A DNA stretch of 6,995 bases. Origin: Chryseobacterium gleum (GTDB lineage: Bacteria > Bacteroidota > Bacteroidia > Flavobacteriales_D > Sanyastnellaceae). Shown piece by piece: positions 1-6,070 of this stretch. A model generated the notes under the pieces. The model saw only the letters and a program-made list of their open reading frames with translations. It was not told the origin of the DNA and searched no databases. The stretch is taken from contig CAMDFE010000077.1 of the NCBI GenBank assembly GCA_945897395.1, forward strand, positions 1-6,995, read 5' to 3'. The stretch's first letter is position 1. Every line of letters begins with the position of its first letter. The translations under genes and the position numbers were made by a program.

Positions 1-218
1 AATTCAAGTTTTTCCTTTTTTGAAAGGTGTTTGTTGTTGGGAATGAAATTTCCAATTTCGTAATAGAAAGAAGAGTAATTGTCAATGTTAACACCTTCCA
101 ATCTATAGTCTCGCGTTCTCTTCATAACAGAGTCTATCGTCGATTCAAACAGTATTGTTTGCCCCGTCGATTGAAACATTATTCCAACAGCAAAAAGAAA
201 AAGCAACACGTACCTCAT
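1..218 (-). CDS. N-terminal part of a secreted protein of unknown function (runs off the window)
   Basis: Reading leftwards from an ATG at 218..216, the frame stays open for 72 codons to the window edge. The predicted protein starts with a clear signal peptide: MRYVLLFLFAVGIMFQSTGQ has a basic residue at 2, a hydrophobic core and a likely cleavage after residue 18 to 20. The mature part begins TILFESTIDSVMKRTRDY and is mixed, charged and soluble-looking. The start codon overlaps the stop of the upstream S8 protease gene (ATGA arrangement), which is typical of translational coupling and supports this start. An alternative Met lies at residue 14, but using it would destroy the signal peptide. 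I do not recognise the family from the visible 72 residues. The inference is a periplasmic or exported protein made together with the protease. Confidence 0.7.
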   Translation of the reverse strand, partial: MRYVLLFLFAVGIMFQSTGQTILFESTIDSVMKRTRDYRLEGVNIDNYSSFYYEIGNFIPNNKHLSKKEKLE

Positions 219-1858
219 GGCTGTGGAATAGGAATTTCGAAGAAGTGGCGGTCGTATACCACACGAAGTTTACATCCCTTGAATTCTTCAGCGGGAATCG
301 AGGCAATCACTTTGTTTTTCGGACGAGAAACGTTGTACTTAAATACTTCTCCTGTTGCTTTTATGAATTGAATGAATGCGACGGGAGAAGAATAGTTTTC
401 TTGAATTTCTGAAGTGTCCGATCGGCTGATGGTTAAAACGTTATTGCAGTTTAAACTGTCTAAGGTGAACTGAACCGAATAAACATTCGGTTTTTGGTCA
501 CCTTCGAAAAAGAAATAACTCGCTCTTGGAATTCCGAATCCGTGCGCGTAGTCGAAGTAAGGATAAAGCGATCCGCTTTTACGAATTTCTTCCCAAAGTT
601 TTTGAGTATTCCATTCAGGATGAAGTTGGCGCACACATGCTGCAAATCCGCAAACCAGAGGCGTTGCGAAGGATGTTCCTTGAATGCGATTGTATTCGCC
701 ATCTTCCGGATAAAGCAATTCTCCGGGTGCGCAGACGTCGGGTTTTAATCTTCCATCGGATGTTGGACCAACTGAACTGAAACTAGAAATGTATCCTGTT
801 TTTGGATCAACAGATCCAACGGTAAGGATTCGTTCGGCATCTGCTGGAGCACCAATAATTTCCCAACTGTTTTGAAGTTCATTTCCGGCAGCATTCACGA
901 CTAAAATCCCTTTGTCCATAGCGGTGCTCGCTGCAATACTAATTTTGCAAGTCCTTCCATTTAAATCTCTTCGTTCGTAAAGTTGATTGGTAAAACTTAG
1001 TGAAGAGTTCACCAAACTTGCACCTTTCTCATCGGCCCATTCCAACGCTTGTATCCATTGAACATCGTTCAGAAAGCGAAAGAACCCCATGTTAGGTGTT
1101 ACTCGCGCAAGGAGGTATGTTGCTTCTGTGGCCAACCCGAATTGAACAGAGTCGTTCTTTCCAGCCAAAAATGTAAGGACTTCTGTTCCGTGAATAGAGT
1201 GGGAATAGACTTGTTCTGTTTTGTTTAGGAAATCTTTTGTGGCTGCGATTTGATTGTTCTTGAACAAATGCGAAAGATGATCAGCGTTGTCGGCATTGGA
1301 GAATCCAGCGTCGAAAATAGCAATAATAGTATTCTTCCCGAATAACTCGCGTTCGCTGAATTCCGTGGGTTCAAGCAAATTAAGTTGATTTTGGGCTTCC
1401 GTTGTTTCATCTGTCGGAACCGAAGAGCTGTCGGATAGTGTAATAGGAAATTCAGCTGAAAGAAGTGATTGCTCTTTAAGCCATTCAATCTCTTGAACAC
1501 ACGATAATTTCGAAATGAAATTCCAATTATTCTCTGTTGCTCGAACAACCGCAGCGTTCAGCCAACGACTTGTTCCGAAGGTGCTGTCTGAATAGGGTTC
1601 AACCAAAGAAAGATATTCTTCTGAAACAGGAACATCCCTTTCATCCCATTCAATGTTTTGAAGAAATCGTCTTTCAATTGCGGCTGGAGTGAAATTGTTT
1701 TGAAATGAATTGTCGTGAAGGCCTTTGTCTTTGAAAATAACATATCCCCATTGTTGCCCGGAGGCAATGTTTGTTAGACCAATGGAAAATGAAAGCAACA
1801 GAAAAAAGAGAATAGCGCTATTCCGTGTATTTTTGTGCGGATTTAAAAATGAATACAT
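215..1858 (-). CDS. Secreted subtilisin-like serine protease (peptidase family S8)
   Basis: A 547-residue exported serine endopeptidase. Residues 1-34 form a signal peptide with a long polar n-region, a hydrophobic core at about 15-28 and a likely cleavage near ASG-QQ. Residues 36-130 resemble the N-terminal region common in Bacteroidota S8 proteases (YVIFKDKG, then AIERR and DVPVSEEYL). The catalytic domain spans about 175-447. The nucleophile system is complete: Asp183 in IIAIFDAGFS, His223 in SIHGTEV, oxyanion-hole Asn326 in VVNAAGNE, and Ser396 in GTSFATPLVCG. About 100 residues follow the catalytic domain, probably a small beta domain; I see no T9SS type A sorting motif, so it may stay in the periplasm or use another route. 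The start is secure: an in-frame TAG lies directly before the ATG. The gene diverges from the threonine aldolase gene with overlapping 5' ends and overlaps the downstream secreted-protein gene by 4 bp. Its substrate is unknown. Confidence 0.95.
   Translation of the reverse strand: MYSFLNPHKNTRNSAILFFLLLSFSIGLTNIASGQQWGYVIFKDKGLHDNSFQNNFTPAAIERRFLQNIEWDERDVPVSEEYLSLVEPYSDSTFGTSRWLNAAVVRATENNWNFISKLSCVQEIEWLKEQSLLSAEFPITLSDSSSVPTDETTEAQNQLNLLEPTEFSERELFGKNTIIAIFDAGFSNADNADHLSHLFKNNQIAATKDFLNKTEQVYSHSIHGTEVLTFLAGKNDSVQFGLATEATYLLARVTPNMGFFRFLNDVQWIQALEWADEKGASLVNSSLSFTNQLYERRDLNGRTCKISIAASTAMDKGILVVNAAGNELQNSWEIIGAPADAERILTVGSVDPKTGYISSFSSVGPTSDGRLKPDVCAPGELLYPEDGEYNRIQGTSFATPLVCGFAACVRQLHPEWNTQKLWEEIRKSGSLYPYFDYAHGFGIPRASYFFFEGDQKPNVYSVQFTLDSLNCNNVLTISRSDTSEIQENYSSPVAFIQFIKATGEVFKYNVSRPKNKVIASIPAEEFKGCKLRVVYDRHFFEIPIPQP
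1828..1835 (+). promoter_or_regulatory. Candidate Bacteroidota -7 element for the threonine aldolase gene
   Basis: TATTTTTG matches the Bacteroidota primary sigma factor -7 consensus TAnnTTTG exactly. Transcription would start near 1840, giving a leader of about 9 nt to ATG 1849 or about 21 nt to ATG 1861. No TTG is found at the expected -33 spacing, so the call rests on one element. The site lies inside the signal-peptide coding part of the divergent S8 protease gene. Confidence 0.45.
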
Positions 1859-2883
1859 CTATGGCGAATATAATTGATTTACGCAGTGACACGTTCACCG
1901 TTCCTTCAGACGAAATGAGAAAGGCCATGTTCGAGGCGCAAGTGGGCGACGATGTGTTCGGAGAAGATCCTACAGTAAATGCATTGGAAACTTATGCAGC
2001 GGAGTTGTTCGGCATGGAAGCCGCGCTGTTTTGCACCAGTGGAACGCAGTCGAATCAGATTGCTATTAATATTCATACTCGTCCAGGCGATGAGGTGATT
2101 TGCAGCAACATAGCACACGTCTATATCTATGAAGGTGGAGGAATTGCATTGAATAGCGGTAGTTCTGTTCGTCTGTTAGACGGCCCTCGTGGCATGTTCA
2201 CGGCAGAACAGGTGAAGGCGAACATCAACAACAGAGCAGATGTACACTTGCCGAATACTTCATTGGTGTGCACGGAAGATACCGTTAACAAAGGCGGAGG
2301 AGCCATTTGGGATTTCAATGAAATTTTGAAAATTCAGGAAGTGTGTAAAGCGAATGGAATGGCTTTGCATTGTGACGGAGCAAGACTCTTCAATGCGTTG
2401 GAAGAAACGAAGATGAGTCCGGCAGAATACGCGAAGGCATACGACTCAATAAGTGTGTGTTTAAGCAAAGGACTTGCAGCTCCGGTTGGAAGCTTCTTGG
2501 TGGGGTCGAAAGATTTTATTTTGAAGGCACGTCGCCGCAGAAAAACCATGGGTGGAGGAATGCGTCAAGCTGGATTTCTTGCAGCAGCGGGTTTACATGG
2601 TATGCAGGTAGAGCGATTCCGTTTGCATGAAGATCATGCACATGCGAAAGCAATTGGAAATGTTTTGAGTGCAATGCCCTATTGCGCCGAGATTATGCCT
2701 GTTGAAACGAACATTGTTATCTGGAGACCTACTAGTAATTCTTCAGCGGAGATGATCGAAAAATTAACTCCTTTGGGAATCATGTGTTTCCCTTTCGGAC
2801 CAGTATGGCTTCGATTTGTCTTTCACAGAAATGTTTCTTCAGACCAAGTTCAGGAACTCAAAGAGAAGTTGATGAGTTTGTAA
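1849..2883 (+). CDS. ltaE: Low-specificity L-threonine aldolase
   Basis: A PLP-dependent fold-type I enzyme that cleaves L-threonine and L-allo-threonine to glycine and acetaldehyde in the cytoplasm. Visible family signatures are IDLRSDTFTVPSDEMRKAM at the N-terminus, GDDVFGEDPTVNALE, the cofactor-ring-stacking His90 in SNIAHVYIYEGGG, HCDGARLFNA, the Schiff-base Lys207 in SVCLSKGLAAPVGS, and the RRRKTMGGGMRQAG segment. The length of 344 residues is close to that of the E. coli enzyme (333). Start choice: ATG at 1849 has an A-rich leader typical of the phylum. ATG at 1861 gives 340 residues and begins nearer the conserved IDLRSDT; it is a good alternative. A GTG at 1825 would lie inside the promoter and is unlikely. 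The gene diverges from the S8 protease gene and converges on a 46-codon gene 30 bp past its stop. Family assignment is very secure. Confidence 0.95.
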   Translation: MNTSMANIIDLRSDTFTVPSDEMRKAMFEAQVGDDVFGEDPTVNALETYAAELFGMEAALFCTSGTQSNQIAINIHTRPGDEVICSNIAHVYIYEGGGIALNSGSSVRLLDGPRGMFTAEQVKANINNRADVHLPNTSLVCTEDTVNKGGGAIWDFNEILKIQEVCKANGMALHCDGARLFNALEETKMSPAEYAKAYDSISVCLSKGLAAPVGSFLVGSKDFILKARRRRKTMGGGMRQAGFLAAAGLHGMQVERFRLHEDHAHAKAIGNVLSAMPYCAEIMPVETNIVIWRPTSNSSAEMIEKLTPLGIMCFPFGPVWLRFVFHRNVSSDQVQELKEKLMSL

Positions 2884-2913
2884 TAGACAATTAGATTTCT
2901 AGATGAACTCGAA

Positions 2914-3054
2914 TTATTTTTCCTCTTTACACGAATCGCTAGAATTATTATCTAACAAGTCAAGGAGTAAGTCTTGTTCAAACTTTTTTCTTTTCTCTGT
3001 TGAATGGATTCCGATATATCTATCAAGAGTTTCCTCGAGTGTAACAAGTTTCAT
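2914..3054 (-). CDS. Small 46-residue protein resembling the N-terminus of an XRE-type antitoxin, without the HTH domain
   Basis: A short open frame from ATG at 3054..3052 to TAA at 2916..2914. The protein begins MKLVTLEETLDRYIGIHS, continues TEKRKKFEQDLLLDLL and ends with a polar Ser/Lys/Glu tail. From memory, the pattern T-x-E-E-x-x-D-x-Y-I-G, then T-x-K-R-x-x-F-E-x-x-L-x-x-D-L-L, resembles the leader region of Bacteroidota HigA/XRE-like antitoxins. In those proteins this segment precedes a helix-turn-helix with a GEMIK and LTQEQLG type sequence. Here the frame stops before any HTH, no HTH is encoded downstream in another frame, and no toxin gene is adjacent. It may be a decayed remnant or an independent small helical protein. 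An in-frame TAA lies four codons upstream, so the ATG is the only plausible start. The gene is 53 bp downstream of the T9SS protein gene on the same strand and converges on ltaE. Coding status is probable, not certain. Confidence 0.5.
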   Translation of the reverse strand: MKLVTLEETLDRYIGIHSTEKRKKFEQDLLLDLLDNNSSDSCKEEK

Positions 3055-3097
3055 GTTGCTAAATTAAATATTATTTGTAAAAATTCACTTTGTATGT

Positions 3098-3115
3098 AGT
3101 GGATTTTTTATTCCA
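3098..3115. terminator. Weak hairpin at the end of the T9SS protein gene
   Basis: A GTGGA arm and a TCCAC arm flank a T-rich loop that contains the TAA stop codon of the T9SS gene (3110..3108). On the minus strand the hairpin is not followed by a clear U-run, so it is a poor intrinsic terminator. Read-through into the small gene at 3054..2914 is possible. Confidence 0.2.
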
Positions 3116-4745
3116 CAACAACACTCTTCTGAAGCTGCATATCTTCAGCAACAATGCGCAAAGAATAAACTCCTGAAGGAACTTCAACATTTACCGAAGT
3201 ACTTGTTGAGCCAGAAGCGATTCTTTCCGAATGAATTAATTTCCCAGAGATGTCATACAAACTCCATGATGCATTTTTCAATGCTTCGTGATTGATGGTG
3301 AATGATCCGTTCGATGGATTAGGAAAGACGTTTATAGTAGCCTGCAAAAGTTCTTCAACACCAACACAATCTGCAATGTTGAATGTGTAGTTGTAAGTGC
3401 AATTGTTATCATCTGTAATGGACATGTTGTATGTTCCAATTCCAATTCCGGTTAACGGATTGTCAACTCCAATAGGCGTTCCGGAAGCATCGTTCCAAGC
3501 AAATTCATAAGGAGCAGTTGCGCCAGCTAAATTCACTTCAATACTCGCGTCGTTATCTAAATCGCAATCAGGAAGAATAATATTTGTTGTAACCATCCAT
3601 GGCTCAGGTTGAACGATATCGAATGTTTCTATATGAACTTCTCCGCATCCTGCCGTTGCTGTTAATGTGTACGTTCCTGGGTCCACGTTTTCCAAATATT
3701 GATCGGTAGACGTGAAACCATTTGGTCCAGTCCAAACCGAACTGAAGTTTGCGCCCGCACCAACGCTATAAGGAAACACACTGCCATCTCCCGTTTCACC
3801 TTTATCTAATGGACAGGAAATTCCGTTTACCAATGCATCCCAAGAAATTGAGCTGCTGTATGTGTGTACCGACAATTCAATATCTCCCACAGCACCTTCC
3901 CAACCGTCGATCTGAATCAAATACAATTGCCCAGCTTCTAGGCAAGAGGTGTAAGTTTGAGAAGCGTAAAGTTCTCCAGCCGAGCATCCGCCTATCATAT
4001 CGTCATTCGAACTAATTAAATCGAACGTTGCGAAATTCGAACAGTCTGTTACTTTGTAAATCGCTATTTGAGAATCAGTGCTTGTTCCAGGGTTACATGT
4101 CGTCACTTCAAATGAAGTTGTATTGGTCGTTGGAATGAATTTCGCCCAAATAGAGTTCGTTGAGTTTCCCTCACACCAAAATCCGTATGCACCGCAATCT
4201 AAACCGGCGGGAGCAAGTTCACCAAATCCAGCAATCGCATCAGTATTGTTCAACAATAAAGAAGGGCCGTCCGCTGTAAGTTCCAATGCGCTGCAAGGAC
4301 TGTCGTATGCAGGAGCATTGCTGACGCCGATTGTAAAAGTCCAAGTGTTACCATTACCACCTCCGACGTAAACGTGCGTCAATGCGCCGTTTTCAAAGAC
4401 CTCAATCACCAATCCTCCATCGCCATAAGAATCGAGATAGATCAATTCATAATCGGTGTTATTCGTCAAACAAAATGGACCTTCAGTAATAACAGTATTG
4501 TCTGCATAACCGTTGGCGCTGTTGGCCGACTCGGTACCTGAGCAACCAACATTAAGGTTTGCTCCTTCCGCCAGAGGAATGTCTGTACATCCCGTTCCTG
4601 CTAGGTTTAACTGCCAGTAGTTCTCATAGGCCCATGCATCGGTGTGCATAACGAATGTCACGGAAGTCTCGCCAGCAGCGCACTGCGAGTAACTGCTGAT
4701 GGTAGTGAAAAGAATAAATGACGCTGCGAGTAAAAAAGATTTCAT
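3108..4745 (-). CDS. T9SS-secreted surface protein with SprB-like repeats and type A sorting domain
   Basis: A 545-residue exported mosaic protein with no visible catalytic motif. Residues 1-20 are a signal peptide (cleavage near SYS-QC). Residues about 24-140 form a beta-rich domain with the acidic loop YLDSYGDGG (104-111), which looks like a calcium-binding turn. Residues about 147-295 resemble a pre-peptidase-type beta-sandwich (SPCSALEL, SIWAKFIPT, DSQIAIYKV, YLIQIDGWEG). Two SprB-like repeats follow, at about 300-378 (VWTGPNGFTS, DPGTYTLTATAGC) and about 384-460 (PYEFAWNDASG, IGTYNMSITDDNNC). The C-terminus (about 469-545) is a T9SS type A sorting domain: INVFPNPSNGSFTI, SLYDISGKLI and PSGVYSLRI, which directs crossing of the outer membrane and normally removal or anchoring of the domain. 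The protein is Cys-, Asn- and Thr-rich, typical of adhesin-like or matrix proteins. Its specific ligand is unknown. A good divergent promoter lies just upstream. Confidence 0.93.
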   Translation of the reverse strand: MKSFLLAASFILFTTISSYSQCAAGETSVTFVMHTDAWAYENYWQLNLAGTGCTDIPLAEGANLNVGCSGTESANSANGYADNTVITEGPFCLTNNTDYELIYLDSYGDGGLVIEVFENGALTHVYVGGGNGNTWTFTIGVSNAPAYDSPCSALELTADGPSLLLNNTDAIAGFGELAPAGLDCGAYGFWCEGNSTNSIWAKFIPTTNTTSFEVTTCNPGTSTDSQIAIYKVTDCSNFATFDLISSNDDMIGGCSAGELYASQTYTSCLEAGQLYLIQIDGWEGAVGDIELSVHTYSSSISWDALVNGISCPLDKGETGDGSVFPYSVGAGANFSSVWTGPNGFTSTDQYLENVDPGTYTLTATAGCGEVHIETFDIVQPEPWMVTTNIILPDCDLDNDASIEVNLAGATAPYEFAWNDASGTPIGVDNPLTGIGIGTYNMSITDDNNCTYNYTFNIADCVGVEELLQATINVFPNPSNGSFTINHEALKNASWSLYDISGKLIHSERIASGSTSTSVNVEVPSGVYSLRIVAEDMQLQKSVVVE

Positions 4746-4763
4746 GGCTCAGGATTAGTGTCC

Positions 4764-4771
4764 CAAATGTA
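4764..4771 (-). promoter_or_regulatory. -7 promoter element for the T9SS protein gene
   Basis: On the minus strand the sequence reads TACATTTG, an exact match to TAnnTTTG. It sits 18 bp before the ATG at 4745, giving an expected 5' leader of roughly 12 to 15 nt. A TTTT run 20 nt further upstream is only a weak fit to the -33 TTTG element. The position in the 101-bp gap between two divergent genes supports the call. Confidence 0.6.
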
Positions 4772-4813
4772 ACACGAACAAGCGAAGTCTGAAAACTAAA
4801 TCGCGAAAAAGCC

Positions 4814-4842
4814 TTGAATTCAGCGGTTGTGCTCTTACTTTG
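4814..4842 (+). promoter_or_regulatory. Promoter of the CvfB-like gene, abutting the start codon
   Basis: TTG at 4814-4816 (-33 element) is separated by 18 nt from TTACTTTG at 4835-4842, which differs from TAnnTTTG at one base. The start codon ATG is at 4847-4849, only 4 nt past the -7 element. Transcription would therefore begin at or within a few bases of the ATG, implying a leaderless or almost leaderless mRNA. A TTG-initiated extension to 4814 would begin on the -33 element itself and is unlikely. Confidence 0.6.
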
Positions 4843-4846
4843 CATT

Positions 4847-6070
4847 ATGACAGATTATTTGAGTCCGGGCACCATTCAAGAGTTAATGGTTACTTCAATT
4901 AGTGAAGAAGGGGTTTTTGTTGGAAATGACCACGAGGAAATCCCTCTGAATAAAATTGATACCAAAGGTGTTGTGTTGGGACAAACGCTGAAAATTTTCA
5001 GCTACTTCAACGACAGAAAAGAGTTGGAAGCGACGATTCAGTTGCCCGAAATTCAAGTAGGTGAAATGGGGATGTTTGCAATTCTGAATTCAAACGATTT
5101 AGGTGCCTTCATTAACATAGGTGTTGGTCGCGATGTGCTTATTCCGAAGCGAGAGCAAAGACAAGAATTAATGGCGAATCGCAGAGCATTAATCATGTTG
5201 TGTTACGATTCTGCGAACCATAGACTTTTCGGGACGACAAAGATTTTCAATCATTTGAAAGAGGAACCCGACTTCAAACGTGGTGATGAAATTGAAATGA
5301 CCATTTTTGAAAAATTGGAAGTGGGAAGAAAGGTGATTGTAAATGGAAAATACCAAGGCATCATCTTCCAACAAGAAATCATGAGTCGCGTTTCTGAAGG
5401 CGATAAAGTGAAAGGATATGTGCGTAAGATTGAAGGGAAAGACGTGGTGGTGAGTATGCAGAAAGAAGGAGTAGATCTAATTGAAGATGCTGCTGCGCGT
5501 TTGTTAGAGTTCCTGGAAAACAACGGAGGTTACATTCGTCTGAATGACGATAGCGATCCTGACGAAATTAAAATTCGTCTACGCATGTCGAAGAAGACAT
5601 TCAAGAAAGCAGCTGGCTTGCTATACAAGCGCGAGAAAGTTGACTTAATGAAGTTCGGTGTGAAGTTGTTGACGGAAGGTCAGAAGCCAACGCCTCGTGA
5701 TATTGAAAATTGGAAGGACAAGCCAACCGATGATGTGCGTAAGCCCTACACAGCGAAGAAGCTTCCTGTTCCGAACAGACGCATTGGAGATTCTTTTGGG
5801 AATCAAGAAAGCAAAGGGTACAAAGAGGTAAGAGAAGATGAGAGAGGAGAAGAGAGGGGAAGAGATGTTAAGAATTGGGAAGAGGGGGGAAGAGAAGGTG
5901 AGAGAAGGGAAGAGGATATTGAGCGTGATGAACCACGTGCACCGAAAAAAGATGTGGGGACAAATGCTAACGGAAATGTTCCTTACACTTCGAAGAAGTC
6001 TAGATCTTCTTCTTCCAATACTTCCAGACCTTCGCGTCCTTCGGATCAGAACCGAGGCCCGCGTCGATAG
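4847..6070 (+). CDS. cvfB: CvfB-family S1-domain RNA-binding protein with a long charged C-terminal tail
   Basis: A cytoplasmic RNA-binding protein of the CvfB/YitL family, built from S1-type OB folds and a winged helix. Starting from ATG 4847 (MTDYLSPGTIQ), it has 407 residues. An S1-like fold covers about 5-65. A canonical S1 repeat covers about 70-135 (GMFAILNSNDLGAFINIG, RDVLIPKREQ). Another S1-like fold covers about 143-210 (GDEIEMTIFEK, then EGDKVKGYVRKIEGKDVVVS). A winged helix covers about 213-268 (AARLLEFLENNGGYI, MSKKTFKKAAGLLYKREKV). CvfB proteins usually end about there, near 280-300 residues. The extra tail of some 120 residues is disordered and charged: PYTAKK at 300-305, an Arg/Glu/Gly segment at 329-358 encoded by a 10-nt periodic purine tract, PYTSKK at 379-384, and a Ser/Arg/Pro end overlapping the convergent gene by 71 bp. 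The tail could add RNA contacts (inference). In Staphylococcus aureus CvfB influences virulence gene expression; its role here is unknown. Confidence 0.9.
   Translation: MTDYLSPGTIQELMVTSISEEGVFVGNDHEEIPLNKIDTKGVVLGQTLKIFSYFNDRKELEATIQLPEIQVGEMGMFAILNSNDLGAFINIGVGRDVLIPKREQRQELMANRRALIMLCYDSANHRLFGTTKIFNHLKEEPDFKRGDEIEMTIFEKLEVGRKVIVNGKYQGIIFQQEIMSRVSEGDKVKGYVRKIEGKDVVVSMQKEGVDLIEDAAARLLEFLENNGGYIRLNDDSDPDEIKIRLRMSKKTFKKAAGLLYKREKVDLMKFGVKLLTEGQKPTPRDIENWKDKPTDDVRKPYTAKKLPVPNRRIGDSFGNQESKGYKEVREDERGEERGRDVKNWEEGGREGERREEDIERDEPRAPKKDVGTNANGNVPYTSKKSRSSSSNTSRPSRPSDQNRGPRR
5831..5920 (+). repeat. Degenerate 10-nt periodic purine tract inside the CvfB-like gene
   Basis: Cut into tens from 5831, the sequence gives nine consecutive blocks that nearly all begin AGAG: AGAGAAGATG, AGAGAGGAGA, AGAGAGGGGA, AGAGATGTTA, AGAATTGGGA, AGAGGGGGGA, AGAGAAGGTG, AGAGAAGGGA, AGAGGATATT. 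The tract is almost entirely purine on the + strand. Because 10 is not a multiple of 3, each 30-nt super-unit encodes a 10-residue unit: REDERGEERG, RDVKNWEEGG and REGERREEDI (residues 329-358). The complementary strand is open over the same stretch and would encode Ser/Pro/Leu-rich sequence. The tract keeps the gene in frame. Confidence 0.75.

Noticed and set aside
27..412. Two open frames of 114 and 85 codons on the plus strand near the left end
   Set aside because: They lie opposite the protease end and the coupled secreted-protein gene. The sequences are Arg/Lys/Cys-rich without recognisable features, as expected of antisense shadows.
4078..4371. A 97-codon open frame on the plus strand opposite the T9SS protein gene
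   Set aside because: No domain or signal is visible, and it is fully covered by a well-supported gene on the other strand.
4814..4846. TTG start adding 11 residues to the CvfB-like protein
   Set aside because: The TTG is the likely -33 promoter element and the extension would span the whole promoter. The ATG at 4847 gives a normal N-terminus for the family.
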